DNA from: Verrucomicrobium sp. GAS474
GTDB taxonomy: Bacteria > Verrucomicrobiota > Verrucomicrobiia > Methylacidiphilales > GAS474
DNA length: 64,000 nt
Assembly: GCF_900105685.1 (NCBI RefSeq)
Contig: NZ_LT629781.1
Coordinates: 1,736,001-1,800,000 of the forward strand
Reading direction: 5' to 3'
The notes under the pieces are model-generated. The model saw nothing but the letters and a program-made list of their open reading frames with translations. It made no database searches and was not told the DNA's origin. Positions 58,731 through 64,000 of the stretch are shown here, in pieces (the stretch's first letter is position 1; every line of letters begins with the position of its first letter). Position numbers and translations under genes: made by a program.

Positions 58731-59888
58731 TCAGAGCTTCAGCCGATAGATCCGGAACGGCGGGCGGAAGCGGTTTTGGCCGTCGTGGAAGGCGGGCATG
58801 AGGTTGATCTGGGAGCAGGTGAGGTAGAGGTAGCCGCCGTGGAGGCTGTAGCTGTCGGGCCAGAGGAGGCGGGAGGAGTCCTGGATGAGGCTCAGCTTCT
58901 GGAGGTCGGGGGTGATCTTGATGATGCGGTTATTTTCGATGTCGCCCAGGTAGAGGTTGCCCTTGGCGTCCATCTCCATGCCGTCGGTGGCGACGAAGCG
59001 GCCGAGGGATTCGACCGCCGATTCGATTGGCATCTCGGGGACCTTCGGATCGCGGAGGAGCTCGGTGTCGATGCGGTAGAGTTTGTTGTCGGTGAGGGGC
59101 TTGAAGTAGAGCTTGTTCCTGTCGGGGCTCAGGGCGATGCCGTCGGAGTGGATCTTCGCCGGGCCCGCGGCGGTGGCCAGTTCCCGCCCGTCGACGACGA
59201 AGCGGTAGGCGGGGTCGGAGAGCGTCGAGGGATGGCCGTGGAGGACGAGGCGGGATTCGCCGGTGGCGAGGTTGAGGACGACGATCCCGCCGTTGCTCGA
59301 CGAGGTGAGGTAGGCGAAGCCCCGGGGGCCGTCGACCCGGATGTCGTTGAGATAGCTCTTCGCCCCGGCGACGGCCTCGGGGAAGCGGTAGACGCGGGTG
59401 ACCTTGTTCGTCTTCAGGTCGATGCGGACGACCTTGTTCGCGTGCTGGTAGACGTCGCCGAGGCCGATCCCGGCGGAGTCGACGACCCAGAGGGAACCCC
59501 AGTCGTCGGCGTAGACGGCCTGGGCGCAGACGAATTTATCCTGCCCGTTCTCGCCTTTCTGGAAGCTGTTCCACGTGGCGTCGGGGTAGGGCTTCGTCGA
59601 GCCGTCCTTCGCGACCTCGACGACGGAATAGCGGTGGGCGTCGAGCCAGTAGGGGTAGCAGACGAAGAGCCGCCCGCTGACCGAGACGGCGACGCCGGTG
59701 AACTGGTAGGTCGGATCGGCGAAGACTTCCTCGAGTGCCGGGGACGAAGGGGGAACGGGGGCCGGTGCGGGCTTGGGAGCCGGTGCGGGCGCGGCAACAA
59801 CGGCAGTCGAGGGGGTGTCGGCCCGCAGGGCGGCGGCTCCGGCAAGAAGGAGTAGGAGGGAGACGAGGGCGGGGAATCGGAAAGGCAT
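58731..59888 (-). CDS. Secreted beta-propeller protein, major royal jelly protein/SMP-30-like
   Basis: 385 residues: signal peptide, a short Ala/Pro linker, and a six-bladed propeller. LNDIRVDGPRGFAYLTSSSN and DGIALSPDRNKLYFKPLTDN with GLGDVYQHANKVVRIDL are the marks of the MRJP (yellow) family, related to gluconolactonases. Bacterial members are taken to be sugar-lactone or unknown hydrolases. Start at ATG 59888 (MPFRFPALV), one turn before the hydrophobic core; an ATG three codons upstream is equally possible. Not obviously linked to the ABC genes upstream. Confidence 0.8.
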   Translation of the reverse strand: MPFRFPALVSLLLLLAGAAALRADTPSTAVVAAPAPAPKPAPAPVPPSSPALEEVFADPTYQFTGVAVSVSGRLFVCYPYWLDAHRYSVVEVAKDGSTKPYPDATWNSFQKGENGQDKFVCAQAVYADDWGSLWVVDSAGIGLGDVYQHANKVVRIDLKTNKVTRVYRFPEAVAGAKSYLNDIRVDGPRGFAYLTSSSNGGIVVLNLATGESRLVLHGHPSTLSDPAYRFVVDGRELATAAGPAKIHSDGIALSPDRNKLYFKPLTDNKLYRIDTELLRDPKVPEMPIESAVESLGRFVATDGMEMDAKGNLYLGDIENNRIIKITPDLQKLSLIQDSSRLLWPDSYSLHGGYLYLTCSQINLMPAFHDGQNRFRPPFRIYRLKL

Positions 59889-59948
59889 GAAGACCATCTT
59901 AGCACAGGTGGGCGGAGGTTTCTATCGAGAGGATGATCCCGGAGCGGA

Positions 59949-60674
59949 TCAGGAAAGAAGGAACTGCCGGAGGCGGTCGCTCTGCGGGGTGGAGAGGATT
60001 TCCCGGCCTCCGGTTTCGGCGAGGCGGCCCTGGTCGAGGAAGTGGACGATGTCGGCATGGGCGCGGGCGAAGCCGAGGGAGTGGGTGACGAGGGCGAGGG
60101 CGATGCCCTGCTCGCGGAGGGTGAGGAGGTGGTCGAAGAGGATGCGCGCTTGTTCGAGGTCGAGGGCCGAGGTGATCTCGTCGAGGAGGAGGCACTGGGG
60201 CTTCAGCGCCAGGGCGCGGGCGAGGGCGGCCCGCTGGCGTTGGCCGCCGGAGACGGCGTTCGGGTGGCGGGAAAGGAAGGACTCCATCCCGAAGGTCTGC
60301 GCGAGGGGGGCGATGAGGTCGGCGATCTCCTCCTTCGATTTTCCGGCGCTCACGAGCGGGAGGGCGATGTTCTCCCGGAGGGTGAGGTGGGGCCAGAGGA
60401 AGAACTGTTGGAAGACGACGGTGAGCTTCGGCCAGGGCGGGGCGGGATTCTCCGCGTCCGGGAAGAGGTAGGGGACGCCGTCGATGCGGAGGGTGCCGCT
60501 GTCGGGCTTCTCGACGAGGGAGAGGGCGCGGAGGAGGGTCGACTTGCCGCCGCCGCTCGGGCCGACGATGGCGGTGATTTCCCCGGCGCGGAGTTCGAGC
60601 GAGAGGTCGTCGAGGACGGGTTGGCCGTCGCGCGTTTTCCGCAGGTTCTCCGCTTTCAGGAAAGGCGCGCTCAT
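59949..60674 (-). CDS. Polar amino-acid ABC transporter, ATP-binding subunit
   Basis: 241 residues. Walker A is GPSGGGKSTLLRALS, the Q-loop region VVFQQFFLWPHLT, the signature SGGQRQRAALARALA and Walker B CLLLDEITSALD, followed by the H-loop VTHSLGF. The HisP/GlnQ type is indicated by the short length and LWPHLTLRENI. Start at ATG 60674, 5 bp after the stop of the permease gene. It is the last gene of the operon. Confidence 0.93.
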   Translation of the reverse strand: MSAPFLKAENLRKTRDGQPVLDDLSLELRAGEITAIVGPSGGGKSTLLRALSLVEKPDSGTLRIDGVPYLFPDAENPAPPWPKLTVVFQQFFLWPHLTLRENIALPLVSAGKSKEEIADLIAPLAQTFGMESFLSRHPNAVSGGQRQRAALARALALKPQCLLLDEITSALDLEQARILFDHLLTLREQGIALALVTHSLGFARAHADIVHFLDQGRLAETGGREILSTPQSDRLRQFLLS

Positions 60675-60679
60675 TGTTC

Positions 60680-61357
60680 CTATTGTTCCGAGAGGTCGCG
60701 GGTGAAGCGGTGCTTGAGCCAGAGGGCGAGGCCGTTGAGCGGGAGGCAGACGGCGAGGAAGAGGACCCCGAGGGCGGTGTAGATCTCGACGGGGCGGTAG
60801 ATCGTCGAGTTGATCCGCTGGGCGACGCGGAAGATCTCCTCGACCGAGATGAGGCTCGCGAAGAGGGTGCACTGCAGCATCGTGACCTGGGCGGCGAGGA
60901 GGCCGGGGAGGATCTGCCGGAGGACGAGCGGGGCCTCGATGCGGCGGAGGATGGCGCGGCGGTCCATGCCGCAGACCTCGCCCGCGATCACGTATTGCCG
61001 GGGGAAGTCGGTGACGGCGTGGCGGACGATGTCGGAGACGAGGAAGACGTTCACCACCGAGAGGGCGAAGGCGGCGGTGTAGAAGGGATCGATGACGACA
61101 TCGAGGAGGCTCTGGAGCGGGTAGTGGAGCCAGAAGAGGAAGACGAGGAGCGGCATCCCGCCGAGGACGAAGGAGGCCCCGCGCACGGGCCAGCCGACGC
61201 TCTTCGGCAGGCGGGCCGCGGCGACGCCGAGGAGGCTGCCGAGCGCGAGGCCGCAGCTCCAGACGACGGCGCAGAGCTTCAGCGTGACGAGGAGGCCGCC
61301 CGCGAGCCCTTCCCGGTAGCGGACGAGGATGTCGGCGACGGAGTGGAGGAAGTCCAC
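60680..61357 (-). CDS. Polar amino-acid ABC transporter, permease
   Basis: 225 residues with about five transmembrane helices and a GVAAARL.. ..GGLLVTLKL opening like HisM/GlnP. The coupling segment with the EAA-like motif is VCGMDRRAILRRIEAPLVLRQILPG. Only one permease gene is present, so the channel would be a homodimer. It lies 9 bp after the binding-protein gene and 5 bp before the ATPase gene. Confidence 0.9.
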   Translation of the reverse strand: MDFLHSVADILVRYREGLAGGLLVTLKLCAVVWSCGLALGSLLGVAAARLPKSVGWPVRGASFVLGGMPLLVFLFWLHYPLQSLLDVVIDPFYTAAFALSVVNVFLVSDIVRHAVTDFPRQYVIAGEVCGMDRRAILRRIEAPLVLRQILPGLLAAQVTMLQCTLFASLISVEEIFRVAQRINSTIYRPVEIYTALGVLFLAVCLPLNGLALWLKHRFTRDLSEQ

Positions 61358-61366
61358 GGCTTGCCT

Positions 61367-62215
61367 TTATTTGGGAAGTTTTCCCGGCACTCGGTAAGGG
61401 GTCGAGAGGGGGAGGAGCGCGCCGGGGAAGGGCTCGTATTGCTTGATGAGGGTGTCGACGTAGCCGAGGTCGACGAGCTCGGCGAGGGCGTTGTTCAGCA
61501 TCGCCTTGAACTCGGGCTGGCCGCGCGGGATGAGCATGATGTTCGGGCAGACGCCGACGGGGGTGCCGTTGGAGACCTCGCGGAGGGTGCCGGGATTGTG
61601 GTCGAGGAAGTACTTGGCCGAGGCGGCCTCCTCGAAGACGAGGTCGGCCTTCTTCGTCGAGACGGAGAGGAGGAGGGAGGCGATGTCGGCGTTCTGGGGG
61701 AGGGAGTAGGTCTTGGCGTTGGGGAACTTGCTCTTCGCAATGACCTCGGTGACATCGCCGTCGACGGTGGCGATTTTCAGGTCGGGGTTGGCGGAGAGGA
61801 TTTGATCGAGGGACGCTCCCGGGGTGAAGCGCTTGTCGTCGGGCCGGGCGTAGGCGTTGACGGCGCTGTAGAAGAGGGGCATGGAGAAGTCGGCGAGGCG
61901 GGCGCGGGCGCCGGAGGCCCAGGCCATCATGACGACGTCGTAGCGGCCGGTCGCCAGCCCCTCGATCATCGTGCTCCACTGGCCTTCCTCCACGTAGGCG
62001 GTCTTCAGCTGGAGGTTGGCGGCGGCCTTGTCGAGGGCCTCGACGGCGATGCCGGTCAGCTTGCCGGTGTTGGGGTCCTTGATGACGCCGGGGGGCGAGG
62101 CGAGGTAGCCGACGCGGATCGTCCCGCTCCTCATCACCTTGTCGTAGGTGCTTTCGGGGGCGGCGAAGGCGAGGAAGGGGAGAAGGAGGAGGGCGAGAAG
62201 GGGAAGGGACTTCAT
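61367..62215 (-). CDS. Amino-acid ABC transporter substrate-binding protein
   Basis: 282 residues: a signal peptide (LPLLALLLLPFLAFA) and a type-II periplasmic binding fold of the family 3 kind (KVMRSGTIRVGYLASPPG, YDVVMMAWASGARARLADF, with a late GVCPNIMLIPRGQPEF). The ligand is a polar amino acid or similar, not deducible further. Its ATG overlaps the stop of the upstream EH_signature-like gene as TGATG, so expression of the transporter appears coupled to that gene. Confidence 0.9.
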   Translation of the reverse strand: MKSLPLLALLLLPFLAFAAPESTYDKVMRSGTIRVGYLASPPGVIKDPNTGKLTGIAVEALDKAAANLQLKTAYVEEGQWSTMIEGLATGRYDVVMMAWASGARARLADFSMPLFYSAVNAYARPDDKRFTPGASLDQILSANPDLKIATVDGDVTEVIAKSKFPNAKTYSLPQNADIASLLLSVSTKKADLVFEEAASAKYFLDHNPGTLREVSNGTPVGVCPNIMLIPRGQPEFKAMLNNALAELVDLGYVDTLIKQYEPFPGALLPLSTPYRVPGKLPK

Positions 62216-63234
62216 CAATCGAGCTGGTTGATCCGGTCGGGCCGGTCTTCCTCGGGCTCGTGCCAGGAGTGGTCGGCCTCGCCGGGGCGGCCGGGGGTGT
62301 TGCCGAAGAAGTGGGCGTTGAGGCGGCGGATGGGGGAGGGGGCGGTCTTGCCCTGCCAGGGGTCGAGGACGAAGCAGTAGATTTCCTTCCGGAGGTCGGG
62401 GAAGAGGAGGTCGACGCCGGTCGGGGCGGTGGCGGAGGGGGCGAGGCTCCAGTCGACGAAGGCGGAGAGGGTCCCCTCGGCGACGGCGACGGGGTTCTCG
62501 GCGAGGCGCTCGATCGCCTTGACGTAGGCGGCGCGGCCGAGGCCCCGGGTCAGGAGGGGGCCGGTGATCCCCATCTCGGCGAGGAAGTCCCGCGCCGATT
62601 GCTTCGTCGAGAGGAGGATGGTCTGGGCGATCTTCTTCGGGGCGAGCTCGACGGAGAAGAGCTCGTGGTCGAAGTCCTGCTGCCGCCAGAACTCGAGGTC
62701 GGTGAAGGTCTTTTGGAGGAGGGTCTTGCGGAGGAGCTTCGCGATCCACTCGATCCCCTCGCGGGAGGGGTCGAAGTCGGCGAGGTAGATCGGGATGAGG
62801 CGGCGGTGGTCGCGGGAGAACTTCGCCCGCTCCAGCCGCTGCCGGTAGCGGATCTGGAAGCGGGAGTGGAGGAGGAGGGGCTGGGGGGACTCGTACCAGA
62901 GGACCTGCCAGACGGCGCTCCAGTCGAGCTCGCCGATCTCCTCCCAGTGGTTGGTCTCGGCGGCGGCGAAGAACCGCTCGGCGAGGGCGGCGCGGTCGGC
63001 GGCGGGGAGGGGCTCCGGGAGGGTGATCGAGCCGACGTCGCGGAGGAGGGCGGTCCCGGCCTGGACGGTGCGGGGCGTGCCGAGGGAGAAACGCTGGCGC
63101 TGGAGGTTCTTCGTCTGGAAGGCGATCCGCTCCCGGAGGGTGCCGGGGAGGTTGCGGGGGATCGAATCGGGCAAGGCGCTGCCCGTCTTGCTTTTCTCCG
63201 GCTCCTGGGGCTGGGGCGTCGCCTTGGGACTCAT
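62215..63234 (-). CDS. EH_signature-like protein (ZorC-like)
   Basis: A 339-residue soluble protein. The middle and C-terminal parts (IYLADFDPSREGIEWIAKLL, then a Trp segment, ELAPKKIAQTILL and DFLAEMGITGPLLTRGLGRA) follow the order I recall for EH_signature domains, the hallmark of ZorC in type I Zorya anti-phage systems. It is shorter than described ZorC (about 560 residues). The gene immediately upstream is a ZorB-like MotB/OmpA gene, 13 bp apart, which strengthens the call; motif comparison was by eye only. The stop overlaps the ABC binding protein gene. No zorD helicase is downstream. Confidence 0.55.
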   Translation of the reverse strand: MSPKATPQPQEPEKSKTGSALPDSIPRNLPGTLRERIAFQTKNLQRQRFSLGTPRTVQAGTALLRDVGSITLPEPLPAADRAALAERFFAAAETNHWEEIGELDWSAVWQVLWYESPQPLLLHSRFQIRYRQRLERAKFSRDHRRLIPIYLADFDPSREGIEWIAKLLRKTLLQKTFTDLEFWRQQDFDHELFSVELAPKKIAQTILLSTKQSARDFLAEMGITGPLLTRGLGRAAYVKAIERLAENPVAVAEGTLSAFVDWSLAPSATAPTGVDLLFPDLRKEIYCFVLDPWQGKTAPSPIRRLNAHFFGNTPGRPGEADHSWHEPEEDRPDRINQLD

Positions 63235-63247
63235 GATCGGAGTGGAA

Positions 63248-64000
63248 TCAGGGGTTGCCCGTGGCGCCGTTGCCGGAGGGGAGGGACGCGGTGGTGGCGC
63301 TCCCGTTGCCGGTCTCGATCGCGCCCTGGGGCGGGAGGGGCGGGGCGGCGGGCCCGCTCCCGCCGGGGCTGCCGGGATTGGCGCTGCCGCCGGTGCCGCC
63401 GGAGGCGGACGGGGCGGCGGGGGAGCCGGGGAGGGAGATGGGGGGCATGGCGAAGAACTTCGGCGCGGCGAGGACGAAGCGGATGTCGATGCGGCGATTG
63501 AGCTTGCGGCCGTCCTCGGCGTTGTTGTCGCCGATGGGGCGGTATTCGCCGTAGCCGCTGATGCCGAGGAGCGATTGGTCGTGGCTGCTGAGGAGCTTCC
63601 CGAGGTCGGGCTCGGTGGCGATGATGGTGCGGTAGGTGGTGAGGGCGCGGGCGGTGGAGAGGTACCAGTTGTCGGGGAACTCCGGGGTGTGGATCGGCTG
63701 GTTGTCGGTGTGGCCCTCGATGTAGATCGAGTCGAGGCGGGAGGTGACGGGGGAGTTCTGGAGGATGGTCTTGATGATCGTCGAGACCTGCCGGATGACG
63801 TCCTCGCCCTTCGGCTTCAGGACGGCCTGGCCGACGTCGAAGAGGAGCTCGTTCGGGAGGTGGAGGACGCCCCGCTCCTCGTCGACCTGGATGACGATGT
63901 TCTTCTTGGCGGCCTCGGACTGGATCTTGCGGAGGAGCTCGGCGCGGATGCGGTCGGAGTTCGTGAGGATATCCTGGGCGGTGCGGAGCTGCCGGATGCT
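63248..64000 (-). CDS. ZorB-like MotB/OmpA-domain protein, 5' end beyond the window
   Basis: Partial: 250 residues are visible and the N-terminus lies past 64000. A coiled helix (AQDILTNSDRIRAELLRKIQ) precedes an OmpA-type peptidoglycan-binding domain: ERGVLHLPNELLFDVGQAVL, YIEGHTDNQPIHTP, DNWYLSTARALTTYR, GISGYGEYRP and NRRIDIRF. The NWxLS and SGYGE..NRRIDLRF pattern is closer to ZorB than to OmpA or MotB of flagella. About 60 residues of Gly/Pro/Ser/Ala tail follow the domain. A ZorA-like motor gene would be expected just upstream, outside the window. Confidence 0.75.
   Translation of the reverse strand, partial: SIRQLRTAQDILTNSDRIRAELLRKIQSEAAKKNIVIQVDEERGVLHLPNELLFDVGQAVLKPKGEDVIRQVSTIIKTILQNSPVTSRLDSIYIEGHTDNQPIHTPEFPDNWYLSTARALTTYRTIIATEPDLGKLLSSHDQSLLGISGYGEYRPIGDNNAEDGRKLNRRIDIRFVLAAPKFFAMPPISLPGSPAAPSASGGTGGSANPGSPGGSGPAAPPLPPQGAIETGNGSATTASLPSGNGATGNP

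Noticed and set aside
1-64000. tRNA genes, rRNA genes, CRISPR arrays, transposase genes
   Set aside because: I looked for T-loop (GGTTCRANNCC) patterns, regularly spaced direct repeats and DDE/HUH or recombinase signatures and found none; the 47-bp tandem units lack spacers and so are not a CRISPR.

Overview
The window reads as chromosomal DNA of a high-GC, Gram-negative bacterium, most probably a member of the Verrucomicrobiota (PVC group). The Gram-negative part is visible directly: lipobox lipoproteins, a TonB/ExbB/ExbD set, a CusBA-type RND pump and an arabinose-5-phosphate isomerase for LPS sugar synthesis. The phylum is an inference from the EF-P tip variant, a PUR/DUF3276 protein, hopanoid genes and the mix of families; no rRNA or tRNA gene is present to settle it.

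Layout. 0.1-1.4 kb: a soluble double-PAS chemoreceptor. 1.7-4.6 kb: hopanoid pair (squalene-hopene cyclase and HpnG-like phosphorylase). 5.2-12.7 kb: envelope glycosyltransferases and a GT-C/YfhO-like membrane protein, around two neighbouring class-V PLP enzymes (one a clear cysteine desulfurase). 12.8-14.4 kb: kdsD and efp. 14.7-19.1 kb: chemotaxis and siroheme/cobalamin genes (MCP, CheW, CbiX with a separate 4Fe-4S partner, a 50-residue CheY-binding-like microprotein, CheX). 19.3-27.1 kb: class II aldolase, peptide deformylase, TonB-ExbB-ExbD, PUR protein, HEAT lipoprotein, polyprenyl synthetase. 27.9-30.2 kb: ECF sigma factor, membrane anti-sigma candidate and a catalytically dead HtrA/PDZ protein. 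30.6-36.6 kb: alr-tsaB-tsaE-thiL-CPBP protease-sppA plus a lipoprotein. 37-43.6 kb: glutamate synthase large subunit, double-ACT protein, LeuC. 44-49.7 kb: small envelope proteins and a CusBA heavy-metal efflux pair. 49.7-52.8 kb: GT2, SGNH hydrolase, YSC84 protein. 52.9-56.1 kb: SRP RNA, dnaX-ybaB-recR, PspC protein. 56.1-58.0 kb: leuA behind a candidate attenuator. 58.2-62.2 kb: small secreted protein, MRJP/SMP-30-like protein and a polar amino-acid ABC transporter. 62.2-64 kb: two genes resembling ZorC (EH_signature) and ZorB (MotB/OmpA) of the Zorya anti-phage system, cut by the window end and translationally coupled to the ABC transporter.

The most unusual feature is a family of about 250-bp intergenic repeats (eight copies plus a fragment). 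Two pairs of copies face each other as inverted arms around a common centre, giving two composite 'foldback' elements of about 650 and 735 bp; the other copies are solo arms. Sequence blocks are shuffled between copies, and all copies sit between genes. Other leads: the dead HtrA in the sigma operon, the Zorya-like/ABC cluster, the CheX-linked microprotein, and the leuA leader with rare CTT leucine codons and competing hairpins.
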